From Sabellastarte sp. h YS-2021 (lineage: Eukaryota; Annelida; Polychaeta; Sabellida; Sabellidae), in the NCBI GenBank assembly GCA_964017235.1, contig OZ024934.1, positions 88,440,706 to 88,504,705 on the forward strand: a DNA stretch of 64,000 nucleotides, in the 5' to 3' direction. Numbering within the stretch: position 1 is the stretch's first letter; every line of letters begins with the position of its first letter. Positions 10,764-22,649 of the stretch are shown here, piece after piece. The notes beneath the pieces were generated by a model that worked only from the letters and a program-made list of their open reading frames with translations, was not told the origin of the DNA and did not search any database. A program made the position numbers and the translations under genes.

Positions 10764-11924
10764 CCTGTTATTGTCAGGACAAAAATTTGAAGGATTTGGT
10801 GGGTTTGAAACTTCCCCGGTACACAGGTATACCAATAGTGTCAATATTGCAAAGTACGGAGTGTAAATTTACTTGCAAAGAAGTAACAAAAATAATATTT
10901 CAAAACCTGGTAACATATTAACCTTATCATTTAAAACTTTAATAACACATTTATGATGGAATTCACATTCAATGCCTTTCAAGTTTATTCGAGAAAAGCA
11001 AAAAAAAAAATAAAAAGTTTTGCATTGTACATTTGCATTACAGTGGAACTACTGTTACACAACCCTCTATTATCCAAATTTTCAATTATCCAACCTCAAA
11101 CACACTCTTCCAACTCCATTTAAATCTGTTAATTTAGGAATTCTATTGTCAGATATTTCTTTATTCTGAACTGTCGTTTCCTCTGGAGGGTTGGATAATA
11201 GAGGTTCTCCTGTACTTGTATTTTTCGTGACTTATATGCATTAATATTTTATCAACACTGGACTCCTTGCAATTTAAGAAGGAAACTTAAACGTTGTAAC
11301 TGCAGACACATCAAATGTATTTTACTAATTGCAAAACATGTAAAAAATGAAGTCATCTAACCACTTATTGAAAGCAAACACGCTTCCCGTTTGAATTACA
11401 ACAATAAACTATAGCGCAGCTTAAAATCTCTGTCAAATTGTGAAAATTTTATTTTAATTTAATTTTTTGTCAAACACTTACCTTATCCTCACTTGTGTTT
11501 TTGGTCTATTTGGAAGCATAACAGGTCTACCAACTAAAATTTTACAAAATCATTCTTGTTCATGAGGTGACCCCTTATGTGCACATATCCGAGCACGAGC
11601 AGAGTGCATTATCGATAAGTTCTTGTTGAGAAACCTTCATTGTATTTTGATGGGAGTAACCCATCTAGTCCAGTAAAACAAAATGTGAGGGGAGGACGGG
11701 TGAGTTTCTGCTTGTGAGGATAAATTAGAGGACACTAAATTAGAGGACATGCCATACATAAGGTTACACATTACGATATATCAACTAAACTAGACAAAAG
11801 TTTTTGTACAAAAACAGAGTGTCCCTATAGCTTCAAAATTTTATATGAAATGCTAAAGGACTGAGATATTTTCCATTTTTTATTTACCGTTAAAATCTAA
11901 GATGGCTGCCAAAAGTTCCAAAAT
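10764..11924. other. Non-coding DNA between DIRS elements B1 and B2
   Basis: AT-rich sequence without a supported gene. The only recognised feature is a short pogo/Tigger-like MITE at 11041-11212. Confidence 0.6.
11041..11212. mobile_element. Tigger/pogo-like MITE with TA target duplication
   Basis: Starts CAGTGGAAC after a TA (11039-11040); its other end reads CAGGAGAACCTCTATTATCC in reverse complement, before a TA at 11213-11214. Both ends contain CTCTATTATCCAA-type sequence, as in pogo/Tigger termini. No coding capacity. Confidence 0.6.
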
Positions 11925-11967
11925 TGAAAATTTTAATTACTTAAATGTAGCTTTTATAAGCTACAAG

Positions 11968-12114
11968 CTTACCATGTGGGACTTAATGCTGTTCTCGGGT
12001 TGCCACACCCGGGGCCAACATCTTAGAAAAAAAGATCGTTCTTGTTAGCCACCGGATATACTGGTAGTTGTCGTCACGTGATAACTTCTGACCAATCGCC
12101 CTACTTTCTCGTTG
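11968..12114 (-). repeat. 3' inverted terminal repeat of B2
   Basis: Reverse complement of 17955-18101 (CTTACCATGTGGGACTTAAT at its outer end, CTACTTTCTCGTTG at the inner end). The outer extension 11925-11967 contains GTAGCTTTTATAAGCTAC. Confidence 0.9.
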
Positions 12115-12172
12115 AAATTTTTAAACCTACCCCTGAGCTGTAAACAGCGGGGAGGCAGGGTGGGACTCTCCT

Positions 12173-12276
12173 AAGTCCCACATGGTAAGCTTGTAGCTTA
12201 TAAAAGCTACATTTAAGTAATTAAAATTTTCAATTTTATTACGCTACAATAGCTTACCATGTGGGACTTAATGCTG
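12173..12276 (-). repeat. Internal complementary region of B2
   Basis: Joins the reverse complement of the 3' outer end (through TTAAGTAATTAAAATTTTCA) to the reverse complement of the 5' outer end (ACGCTACAATAGCTTACCAT). It therefore represents both termini side by side. Confidence 0.85.
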
Positions 12277-12635
12277 AATTCAACCGCCCGGTGGCGGGAT
12301 TACAGATGAGACTGGAAGATATGTAATTTTTTTCTAAGATTTTGAATTAAAAGTATAGAATAGTGCCAGAAATACCAGTCTGAGTCCCATTTACAGTGCC
12401 CCGATCCCGAAAGCCGGGCCTGTAACGAGCCAAAAACCTGAGTAAATGAGAGACAGTGCTAAAACTGTCTAGATGTTTGATTGTAGGACGGAAGTGCAGC
12501 AGTGCTCACTTCGAGGTCTAAGGGTCCCAAAGGGCCCTTCACGTGTGACTGACCAACCCAGTGGTTGGGCCTCTCATAAAATTTTTAAAACCTGAATATG
12601 AGATTAATGACAACTAAATAAGTCCTTTATAGAAA

Positions 12636-15600
12636 TTACTTGATAATTAAAGGATAAAATGACCTTACCCGTAACATCTTGAAGGTAAAGGAATACCTAG
12701 ATCCTGGGAAAGACTCCTGAAGACTTGGTTGTAGCGGATGTGCCCCCCCCCCCCCCCTTTTTTCTTTCCGAGGACAACTGGTCTGAGGGGAAGGATCTAG
12801 GACTTGTTGTGCAGCCACTACGGGTCCCAGGTACAAATTGTTGTCGGTGTCCGACCAAGTAAGGTCTTTTAGGTAAAAATTTGTAAATGTGTTGTGAGCT
12901 TTCCAGTGACAGGCTTGCATGATTTGGTCCACCGATACCCCACCGTAAAAGGCCTTAGAGGCCGCGAAGGCCCGGATGTCATGCGCCTTGACTTGAACCA
13001 AGTCCAAGGCTTGTTGATCTGCTTGTTTGTAACAAAGTAAGATGGTTTGTTTCAACCATGAAGAGAGTGTAGCGGGTCTGATGTCTGAGGTATGTCCTTT
13101 CTTAAAGGAGATGAAAAGGAGAGAATGAGACCCTCTCAGGTCTTTAGTTCGGTCCAAATAAAACCTCAGGGCCCGCACGGGACACAGGGTCCTGTCTTCT
13201 TTAAACTGTCTATCTACAATGGTAGTCAAAGCAGGAATAGTCACTGGTGACACACTTTGAGAACCTTCTCTTGCTAGTTGGTTTTTGGCTATGAAGTCAG
13301 AAGAAGGGAACAAGGCTACCTTTTCCCATTGGCCTAAATTAGCTACTTTGTTAGCGACCCAGGCATGGATTTCGCTGCGGCGCTTGCCGGAGGCCAAGGC
13401 TAGCAAGAAAGCAGTTTTGAGAGTAAGATGTTTGAGGTCTGAGTCTTTGATGGGCTCAAATGGTGCTTTGGTGAGCTCGTTAAGGACAACAGAAAGGTTC
13501 CACTTGGGTAAATTTCTGGAACTTTTAGGACGATCCCTGTGAAAACTGGAGAGTAACCTATGAAGGTCTGCATTGTGTGCAATATGTTGGGCCGTTGGGC
13601 CCAAAGTGTCAACGATTGCAGTCCTGTAACCATCAATGGTCGAGGGGCGCCTGTTTAAGTCTTGGTACAGATACATAAAGAAATCTGAGATTTGTTTCAC
13701 AGATGGAGTGGAGAAATCCAAATAGGGCCCACTTTGACTTGTAGATGGTCCTTGTTGATGACCGCTGAGGGGCAGCAATTCTCTCTGCCACCTCCACAGA
13801 GAAGCCTTGTTCTTGGAGTTGTCCGCTCCTAGACACCAGGCGTGGAGGTTCAGGTGCTGGGGGTTGTTGTGGAACCCCAGCTTGTGGGACTGTTTGAGTA
13901 GGGTTGTTGACACTGGGAGTTGCAGTGGGATCTCTGTTGAGAGCTGCACTAGGTCCCAAAACCAGGGCATCCCTGGCCAGCCTGGGGCTATTACGATGAT
14001 CAGGCACTGGCATTGCCTGATCTTTTGGATCACCTTGTGAAGGAGAGCCGTAGGAGGGTACGCATAGGCCGTGAGGTTGGTCCAGTTTATGTTCAGAGCA
14101 TCTATGTCCCAGGCCCTTGGGTCTGGGATAGGAGACACGTATAGAGGGAGTTTGTGGTTCAGGTGAGTGGCAAATAAGTCTACACGAGGTGTGAACCACT
14201 TCTGGCAGATCTGTTTGAAGACCTGTGGGTGCAGAGACCATTCTGTTGACTGCACTTGGTTGGACCTGGATAGCAGGTCGGCCATCACATTCAGGCACCC
14301 TGGAATGTGCCCGGCTTTCAATGTTATGTGGTAGTGATGGCACCAGGTCATGATCTTCCACAGGAGAGCACACATCTCTGCCGAGTGTGTTCCTCCTTGT
14401 TTGTTGATGTAGGCTACCACTGTTGAGTTGTCCGTCGCAACCAACACTGTTTGATTCTGGCACTGGTCCTTGAAGTCTCGAAGGGCCAGGGAGACCGCCT
14501 TCAATTCTAGGACATTTATGTGTAGCCTTTTTTCCCGATCTGACCACAGACCCTTTGTAGAATTTTGGTCTAAGTGAGCGCCCCAACCTTCGTTTGAGGC
14601 GTCGGTAAAGAGTTGGATACTGTGGTCTTTGGGATGAAGGTCTGCACCTTTCATCACATTGGAGGGATTTTGCCACCAATCTAGGTGGGCTGCAATGGCT
14701 TCTGTCCAGGGAAGGAGGTTGTCCAGCGACTGAGGATATCTCCAGTGCTCCTTGAGGTGAAACTGAAAGGGCCTCCTGTGAAGGCGTCCCTCCGGGACCA
14801 TTTTCTCCGTTGAGGCTAGCAACCCAATTAGAGACATCAAACATCTTGCAGTCAAAACACGTTTTGACTTGAGTCGTAGGATCAAATCCTGAAGTTTGAG
14901 CCATCTCTCTTGAGTGGGTTTTACAAGGGCTGAATCTAGGTGGTATTTGTAGCCCACGAACGAAAACACCTGAGTAGGTTTCAGTTCTGATTTTTCCTGA
15001 TTTATTATCCACCCCAAGGACTGAGTCAGTTCTACTACTGCCTGAGTGTTCACTTGGGCTTCCTCCTGAGACTGGGACCTGATCAGCCAGTCGTCCAGGT
15101 ATTGGTGAATTCTGAGTACTCTTGAGAGGGCCATTAGTTTCACTTCCTTTACGATCATTGTAAAGACCTGGGGGGCTGTGGCTAGTCCGAACGGGAGGGA
15201 GGTGAACTGGAACACCTGAGCCTTGTAGCAAAACCTTAGGTATTTCCTTGAGCTTGGGTGGATGGGGATGTGCAGGTAAGCGTCCGACAGGTCTATCAAC
15301 GATACCCACTCCCCTGGAATCAGGGAGGTCCTGATGGACTCTGGAGTTTCCATTTTGAACTTTTCTACGTGTAGAAAAGTATTGAGCCTGCTTAAGTCTA
15401 TGACTGGCCTCCACCTTTGGTGAGGCTTGGGTACTAGGAACAGGCGACTGTAAAACCCGAGAGATTTTACATTGTCTATCCTTTCGATAGCGTTCTTTGA
15501 CAGGAGAGACTGGATACAAGTGGCCAAGGCTTGGTCTTTTTGTTGGGCCTTGTACTCTGACAGAATCAGAGGAAATCTGATCAAGTTTGGCTTTGAACGG

Positions 15601-15977
15601 AATGGCAGAACGTAGCCATTGGTGATAATGTTTAACACGTTTTGAGAACCTTTGTTTGTGAGCCAGTCTCTCCTGAAAGAACGGAGGCGACCTCCTACTG
15701 GTGGACTGAGTGAGGCTTTGGAGGAGTCATTGGGGAGGGGGGTTTCCACGCCCCCTTCCTCTATTGTGGGGTCGAAAACGACCCCTGGAGCCTCTGAAGT
15801 TGGATTTTCCTCTTCCCGAGGGAAAGGACTGGTTACTGCTTTGAGAGGTATTGCCCCCATAGGGGCGTTTCCTGTAGGAGCCTCTTTTCTTGTGGGGACC
15901 ACGAAAGGGCTTATTCTGGTAGGGTGCAAAACCCTGAGAATCTTTTGAGGTGCCTTTTTTGAGAAGGAAGTCCTCAC
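12636..15977 (-). CDS. DIRS pol B2: RT / RNase H / methyltransferase-like / tyrosine recombinase in one frame
   Basis: One open frame of 1113 codons. The reverse transcriptase has YLDD at 293-296 and LPFGLATAP before it. RNase H acidic residues are D459, E491, D516 and D567. Residues about 580-690 (DLFATHLNHKLPLYVSP, IVIAPGWPGMPWFWDLV) match the region called Dam-methylase-like in DIRS elements. The recombinase follows: [10 protein letters not shown] (Arg near 866), H999-x-x-R1002, H1024-W1025 and Y1035. In elements C and B1 the RT and recombinase occupy different frames; here a 26-nt deletion near 13717 fuses them and removes residues equivalent to EKWCRENLV. The first about 95 codons overlap the end of gag. 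A C-tract near 12740 may have altered the C-terminal tail. Confidence 0.85.
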   Translation of the reverse strand: MRTSFSKKAPQKILRVLHPTRISPFVVPTRKEAPTGNAPMGAIPLKAVTSPFPREEENPTSEAPGVVFDPTIEEGGVETPLPNDSSKASLSPPVGGRLRSFRRDWLTNKGSQNVLNIITNGYVLPFRSKPNLIRFPLILSEYKAQQKDQALATCIQSLLSKNAIERIDNVKSLGFYSRLFLVPKPHQRWRPVIDLSRLNTFLHVEKFKMETPESIRTSLIPGEWVSLIDLSDAYLHIPIHPSSRKYLRFCYKAQVFQFTSLPFGLATAPQVFTMIVKEVKLMALSRVLRIHQYLDDWLIRSQSQEEAQVNTQAVVELTQSLGWIINQEKSELKPTQVFSFVGYKYHLDSALVKPTQERWLKLQDLILRLKSKRVLTARCLMSLIGLLASTEKMVPEGRLHRRPFQFHLKEHWRYPQSLDNLLPWTEAIAAHLDWWQNPSNVMKGADLHPKDHSIQLFTDASNEGWGAHLDQNSTKGLWSDREKRLHINVLELKAVSLALRDFKDQCQNQTVLVATDNSTVVAYINKQGGTHSAEMCALLWKIMTWCHHYHITLKAGHIPGCLNVMADLLSRSNQVQSTEWSLHPQVFKQICQKWFTPRVDLFATHLNHKLPLYVSPIPDPRAWDIDALNINWTNLTAYAYPPTALLHKVIQKIRQCQCLIIVIAPGWPGMPWFWDLVQLSTEIPLQLPVSTTLLKQSHKLGFHNNPQHLNLHAWCLGADNSKNKASLWRWQRELLPLSGHQQGPSTSQSGPYLDFSTPSVKQISDFFMYLYQDLNRRPSTIDGYRTAIVDTLGPTAQHIAHNADLHRLLSSFHRDRPKSSRNLPKWNLSVVLNELTKAPFEPIKDSDLKHLTLKTAFLLALASGKRRSEIHAWVANKVANLGQWEKVALFPSSDFIAKNQLAREGSQSVSPVTIPALTTIVDRQFKEDRTLCPVRALRFYLDRTKDLRGSHSLLFISFKKGHTSDIRPATLSSWLKQTILLCYKQADQQALDLVQVKAHDIRAFAASKAFYGGVSVDQIMQACHWKAHNTFTNFYLKDLTWSDTDNNLYLGPVVAAQQVLDPSPQTSCPRKEKRGGGGAHPLQPSLQESFPGSRYSFTFKMLRVRSFYPLIIK

Positions 15978-17731
15978 CTTCCTTCACTAATTGAGACTCG
16001 AACAAGGAAGGGCCCCAAAAGGACGAGTTCCTGAGTTCTTGAAGTCTCGTTTCTCCTAATTGTGGATGTAATAGAGTCATCTCGGCTTCGCGCCTGAGCA
16101 AGCCGGTATTAGCCATAGAGTATAATTCCCTCTGCAAAATATGGGCTAGAGATTTGCTGAGACAAGTGAGGGCCCTGTGTTGAACAAGTACTGTCTTGTT
16201 CCAAAAATCTAAGTAGTCAGCTACTTCCTCATATCCGCGCTTTGCCGCTTTCTCAGGATTGGCACCTTTCTGAATCTGAGATTTTATCTTCTTGACCATA
16301 GACTTGATGCTATGTTGGCATTTTTCCAATGAAGCATTGCAAGAAGAGGAGGTTTTGGCAAAAGCAGCGGTGAAGTTGAGGGTAGAGATATTTTGTCTAG
16401 CCTGAAGTTCCAGCTCCTTGAGAACTGGCAGGGGAACTCTGGCTACTGGGGACCCAGAAGGTCTAGGAGTAATACAGATCTTAGCAAAGTCCGTATTCAA
16501 CTCCTGAATTTTGTCCTGAAAAGTTGGCTGTCCCACCTTGTACCACTTTGAAGTTGAGGGAGGAGGCTTGACATATTTTCCCTCAGATAAATTGGCAGCC
16601 TTAAAGTCATGTTGGAATTTATCAAAGGCGTCCTTGATAACTGAGCTAAGTGGAAGGATAGAGGAAGGACCTCTAGGTCTGAGCTCTTGACGGCCTTTTT
16701 CATCATCCAGACCCAACACTGAAGTGGACGACCTGGGCATAGATTCCCTGGGGTCAGGGAGAGACAGAATACGCCTGAAGGTGTCTACTTCTTCAGAGTA
16801 TTGTGAGGGCATGTCAGACAAAGCTACTTCCCTATAATAAGGGGGGTCTGGATCATGTTGTGGGAGGTCTTGATCAGAAGCTACTCCTGAGGGCTGAGCC
16901 CTAGAGGGCTTAGAAGACCTGTGTCTGGCTACAGGGGAGTGATCCTCCTCTGAGGAAAATGACACGTATCTAGATCTTGATTTATGTTTGCTCTTGTCAG
17001 AGTGTTTTTTGGATCTAGAAGAAGAGATCCGAGGTTCATCGGAATCCTCATTTAGTTGGTCCGAAGCAGAGCTCGGGTCAACTGGCTGCTTATGGCTTTG
17101 CTTTTTGTGAGAGTACGAGACCTCTTCGGGATGACCTTCAGAGGGGGCAACGTACTGATCCGAGGAAAGTTGAGTAGATACTAGACGAGGAGGGAGTGCT
17201 GGACCATAGTCCACATCCATAGCCTCGCTTGGGATGTTAGTACCAGATCTCGGAGGGGGCAAATCCAGAGGGGCAGCAGTATTACTGGACGAGCCAGGTT
17301 TTGAAGCAAGAAGCGAGGATTCTACCTCGACTTTCTGTTTTGCAGCCAACTCCTCTCGGAGTGACTGAAAAGCTTCCAACATGGATGCCTGGAAGGGGTG
17401 AGGTAAAAAGGCTATCAGCATCACACTCGAGGTCTGCATTGGATCCAGTGAAGGAATCCCCGTCGCCTTCACCCAAAAGATCTAGTTCATCTTTGGAACT
17501 AGTTGCCGCTTTTTCCTTTTTCAGATACCGCTTCCTGTTTGAAATTTTCTGTAATTGCTCATCTGTGAAAGACGTGCAAATTTCACAAGGGGTTTCAAAG
17601 GTGACACAGGGGTCATCTCCCTTGCCAGCCTCCCTACAGGTAGGGCAGAAATTATGTGTATCAAAACTGAAGCAAAAATGGCGGCATTTCTGAGCTCTCG
17701 GTTTGTCTTTATTTACTTGATGGAGAGACAT
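15727..17731 (-). pseudogene. DIRS gag B2 with internal deletion and frameshift
   Basis: The N-terminal frame starts at ATG 17731 and holds the Cys/His motif C16, H18, H26, C29, C32, C42, C49, C52. Near 17400 it must shift frame to join the long second part (FQASMLEAFQSLREEL onward, open to 15727). Relative to B1 about 47 codons are missing at this point. The second part has a Ser/Arg/Lys-rich region, a block around LPDPRESMPRSSTSV, a helical C-terminal half and a Gly/Arg-rich tail (RGRFRPHNRGRGRGN). Such basic tails suit RNA binding; the role is inferred. Confidence 0.8.
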
Positions 17732-17954
17732 TTTATACGCAATAAAAGACGTACAATAGAATTGCCTGAACCGAGGAAAGCTAAAAACACACGAAAGTCA
17801 AGAAATACTTAAGGTGGGAAAATCAGAATTTTACAGAATGATCTATAGCATATAAATAAAGAAATATGCAAATATTAGCCTCCAACAATAAGTAAGAACT
17901 GAGAAATAAATAGAAATGTCTGTATATTTACAAACTGCTACCAGTCATCGTGGC

Positions 17955-18101
17955 CAACGAGAAAGTAGGGCGATTGGTCAGAAGTTATCACGTGACGACA
18001 ACTACCAGTATATCCGGTGGCTAACAAGAACGATCTTTTTTTCTAAGACGTTGGCCCCGGGTGTGGCAACCCGAGAACAGCATTAAGTCCCACATGGTAA
18101 G
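17955..18101 (-). repeat. 5' inverted terminal repeat of B2
   Basis: Reverse complement of 11968-12114. The outer end continues as CTATTGTAGCGTAATAAAAT to about 18121 and matches the internal complementary region. Confidence 0.9.
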
Positions 18102-18164
18102 CTATTGTAGCGTAATAAAATTTAAATGTTTCGTTTTGACACAGGATAATCTTCTATTACCCTC

Positions 18165-18520
18165 AGGGGCAAAATTTTGCTCAAAATCGCTCTATCTGTA
18201 ACGGTTTCCGAGATATAAGCAAATTACTCAAACATAGTATTAAAAATAGCCAATAAAGTACCCAAATGGCTATTACTCGCTAACTTACAGAGCTATTAGT
18301 CTCAAATGCAATACCAAGCAAGCTATAGACATAATAATCTTGTATTCCCAATTTTAGTAAAATATACAGAATTGTTTTCCCTCAAATGCACGGAAACCAA
18401 TATGTACTGAAAATAGCTGTACTTAGGTATTAGGTCAGTGAGCAAAAGAGCTACAACAGCTGAAAGCAATCCCAAGCAAGACACTGACAATAAATTCCTG
18501 AACAGACAGAATGTCAAAGA
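18165..18520. repeat. Fragment of the 169-bp-satellite element flank
   Basis: Matches 48868-49190 in the same order: CGCTCTATCTGTAACGG, CAAATTACTCAAA, AAATGGCTATTACTC, TCAAATGCAATACCAAGC, TGCACGGAAACCAAT. It is a diverged copy of the unique flank of the satellite-bearing element in GNPTAB intron 6. DIRS B2 lies directly beside it. Confidence 0.8.
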
Positions 18521-21500
18521 TTGTTCACTGATGGTAATAGATGGATAGGTACTCCAATTAATGTCACAGATAGTAGCTGAGATTGCCAGTTACCATCAGA
18601 CCCCATTTGTAGATCTTCAGAGGGAGAAATTAAAATGCTACCGAGGGCAAAGCTGAAGGACCTTTAGGAATTGCACTGGTACACACAAGTGTCTGGTAAA
18701 TGTATTATGCCAAATGGGGCACAGTGGTGAAAAGGTGCTGGTCTTGTAGGAGCAATCTGTTAATTTATTAATCAAAAGACTTCAAAAATGTTGCACTTGT
18801 AAGATAATGTGTTCTGACATTGTGGAGCAAGTGTTCACAGACTTTATTGATACTGTAAGTAAATGCACTGTCAAGATGTTTATCTTTATTTTGAAAATAC
18901 TCTCCTGCAAAATTTTACAAAACTGAAATGATACCTCGATGAAAGAATACAGAATGAACAGAAACTACTACCACACCATTTCCCAATTACACATCCACTC
19001 AGTTTAACACAGAAACAGATTCCATTGAATTCAGCTGTTTGGAGAAACGTCACATCAATTCAGTGCCATATAGCTTATTCAAATCAAATACTAAATCAAT
19101 TTCTTTCATTTTCAAAATTATCACAATGACACAATATTTGTGAATTCTACACTCATCCACATGAACTGGAGTGTAATATTTATCACCATTTCTGCCATCA
19201 TTTTAGTGAGATCAGTCAACTTTCAACAAAAAGAGAATATAAATGTGACAAATCTACTCGGTTTTATAAAAAAACCTACAACACTACCTTGAAACTAGTC
19301 ATACCTGATTACATAACCTTGTAGCTTGATATCTTAACAAAATTTGTGCTTTTCTCTCAACAACGAGTATAGGTCATATCACAAAGAGGATGTTAACAAA
19401 ACAGAGTAAGCCAAAAGTCCACATAACATCCTACCCAGCATTTGAAAATACATTCTAATTTGTCCAGATGACATAGAGACCGAGACACCTTAACCCAACA
19501 TATATTTGTGTCTTTTCTTAAACAAGTTGTATTTTATACATGTATATATCAATTTATAGTGTGTGGTCTATAACTGAGATCGTACAGGAATGTTAATTAC
19601 ACATAGCATCAGACGATCACAATTTCATGAGTTTGGTGGTTCCAACATTTGTTTTTCAGAGCAATACAGTCACCTGTTGAAACTATACAAGAGCAAGACG
19701 TGTGAAATTCACCTCCTTAAAATGAAACACCATCAGACAGCAAAATATACAGCAATTCTGCAACAGATTAACTGAGTTAGGTTAGAAATTTAAAATCTGT
19801 AAAAAATGTGTGAAATATGACCATGAGGTACCTTACACATTTGTAATTGTTTCTGCTCGTTTGTTCATTTTTTGTCCTTATTTTACTGGGTTTTGTCAGT
19901 GGCAACAAATTTATTTCCTATTGCAATATCTGACTTTACTTAATTTGTGCCTATCATAAGATTCCAAAATAATGTAGACCTTCAAATATTGATAGTAGAG
20001 TATCATTTGAAATGTTCAGACATTAATTTCAGTTATTTCAGCTAATAAACTTGGAGAGTTAAAGTCCAGTTCTTGTGAAAACCAAAACCTGATGAATTTC
20101 TTTAAATTTCAAATTTTTATTCCAGTTAAAATTTCAACTTTTTCAATATTTTTAAATATCCTTTTTTAAAAAAAAAAGCATTGTTATTATTACTTTTCTG
20201 TGCAGACACTTTTGTCTGGATTTTAAACAAATATTTAAAGATAATGAGCTATATATATATAACTTAATACAGTTAATAACAATAAACTCTAATCATGTAA
20301 GTTACATACAAAAACATGCACATTTTATATGTACCACAAAACAAGAAACACACCGGACAGTTTTGAGCACATTTTTCTGTGTACAAGTGTTCATATAAAT
20401 AATAAATACTAATGCAGTAAATGTCTTAAATATTGCCCATATTCACAATCTTCTTAGAATTACTTTATCACGTACCATTTCTGAGATGAATGTGTTTTTG
20501 TGTTTAACGCAGGAATTCAAGATGGCCGCCAAAAATGGCAGGAAAAATATTTTTGGCAAAAAGTGCCAGATGATTCTATGTATACCCCAAAAGTTTCATC
20601 CAAATTGCTCTATCTTGCACCATTTCTGGGATATTAAAGATTTTTTATCCTTAATGTAAAGAAAAATTATAAGGCTTAATTAATTGTGAAAAAGTCGGCC
20701 ATTTTGTGTCGGATCACTGCCAATAGTTGATGATTTCCAAATATCTATATAACAAAGCTACTTTCCAAATTTCATGTGACTAGATGAAGCACTTTTTAAG
20801 TTATCATCCAGAAAAGCGCACCCGTTTGAAGAACATGTTTTTGATCATGTGACTTTTCTGATTGACCAAAATGTTACAACACAATATGTAGACATTTTTC
20901 CCAGGGCTACTGCATACATGTGCTAAATTTGAAGAGAATCCACCCTATGGTTGCCGAGCTGTAGCCAACAGAAAATGCTGCAGCTGGTGCCCCCTTCAGC
21001 GTGAATCTCTCCTGTATACAAACAAGCATCCCATGCAAGGCGCTTAATTAATACATCACCTAGCGGTGATTAGATATTATTTACATCCAAGTCTTATTTT
21101 GCAAAAATACAGCAACCATGAAATTTTTCATTCTGTTTGATATCACACATACATTCGTTAATATAAATGAATGTCTATGTTTACATAACACAAGTTACAA
21201 AGTACAACATTTTATTTATCACAAAGTATCTGCTGGGAGATACATATTTACATTGAGACTTTAATTGAAAGTAAATTTTTTTCACAATTGTCTGTTCAGT
21301 AGAAACATACATTAACTTTCCTTGTGTGGCCTTACCCTTTACTCAGTATTTTCTGGTTAAACAGAGGTATTTTTCATTGAGATTCAACCGCCTATAAAGA
21401 TAACACTCTCATTTCTCATTCACAAAACACAAAAGCCACCCCCAAAACACCCAATATCTTTTTCTTTGTAACATGGTAGAACTGTAAATTTAACTGACTT

Positions 21501-22641
21501 TTAACAAGGCTTTGAAATCATTTTTTAAGTGACAGAAAGACTGATGATATTAGTGGTGGAGCAAAGCAACGCATACAGGTTGATAAAAGCACTGGGCATT
21601 TGCAAAAAACAACACTAAACAGTAAACTCTGCATAAGTAGAATCTTTAATATTTAATATCCACAGAAAATAGTTATAGTTATGTCTAGCTTCCACTATAT
21701 ACAGCAGACTGTGTGTAAATAAAATTTCAAATATCCACAGGACTTGGTTCTAGTTCTATCTCGCCCTCCATGTTTTACGGTAGACTTTGTGTTAAAAGAG
21801 CCTGCAATGTGTACAGTACTTGCTTCTAGGCTTCTAGTTGTGGCTAACTTCCACAAAACATATGGTAGACTATTAGAATCACCAACGTCCACAGCATTTG
21901 GTTCTAGTTATGGCTAACTCCCCTTATCATGTATTTAACTAGCTCTACTTAGGCAGGATATGATGTACCAACTTTTCCAATTTTAGGCTGTGGCTGAAAT
22001 CTAATGTCAAAATTGGGAGTATTAAGTCTATTTTAACAGCTTAAAATCCGATTTGTGGAGTCCCACAATTCCGATACTTGCAATCAAAATCACAACCACA
22101 AATATGACAGCAAAGCCTTTAAATGTGAAATGTGTCAACAACTCCGCCATAAAGGATTAGTTTTTGCCAGGTGGCAAGATGCAAGACTTATTAACCCTTT
22201 TGCTACCATGTCTGTCAACTAGCAGTCGACACCAAAGTGTATTGCGAGGGACCATGTTTGTCCAGAGGGTTTGACAATTCTATATTAAAGGTATAGGTTT
22301 CTTCAGTACTTTTCTTTTAAATAATTTAAGTTCAGAGACTTATGTCGACACATTGTGACATCATTTATTTGTTGTGACATCACAGAAACGTCAATCAAAT
22401 GCAACCTAGATGTTTACATATTTCTTTAAAATGTGGTCTGTTCTTGGCATATGTGCTGCATGTGTTACATAGTACTTTTTAGTGAATTATTTTGAGTGAA
22501 ATATCTTGCATATTGGCCACATTTAGTACATCTCAGGCCAGGGACTTAGTGCTAAATAGTGAGAGTGAGGATGGTATGTCAGAAGATAGCAGTGACAAGT
22601 ACATCATGACATTTGAACTACTGACTGGAATACCTACATGT
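18521..22641. other. Non-coding AT-rich DNA downstream of GNPTAB
   Basis: No gene supported; only short chance frames. The recognisable content is a Helentron-like 3' end copy at about 20510-21054. The rest shows no repeat or motif I can name. Confidence 0.5.
20510..21054 (+). repeat. Diverged 3' end of the Helentron-like element family
   Basis: Shares with 32.2-35.4 kb the blocks AAGATGGCCGCCA, GCTCTATCTTGCACC, ATCATCCAGAAAAGC, GATCATGTGAC, CTACTGCATACATG and a degenerate terminal hairpin (AAGCATCCCATGCAAGGCGCTT). It lacks a tandem array. Confidence 0.7.
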
Positions 22642-22649
22642 ATTTGGAT

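Larger units (their letters stand above)
11925..18121 (-). mobile_element. DIRS-like retrotransposon B2, near-complete
   Basis: A 6.2-kb element on the minus strand: 147-bp inverted terminal repeats (11968-12114 and 17955-18101), a 3' outer extension (11925-11967), an internal complementary region (12173-12276), a recombinase/RNase H/RT frame and gag. It lies next to a fragment of the 169-bp-satellite element family (18165 onward). The coding regions carry only two visible lesions: a deletion/frameshift in gag and a 26-nt deletion in the recombinase N-terminus. Confidence 0.9.

Noticed and set aside
13285..13542. Plus-strand frames opposite the DIRS genes (also 4058-4315, 7220-7486, 54780-55094)
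   Set aside because: Antisense to well-supported RT, recombinase and gag sequence.
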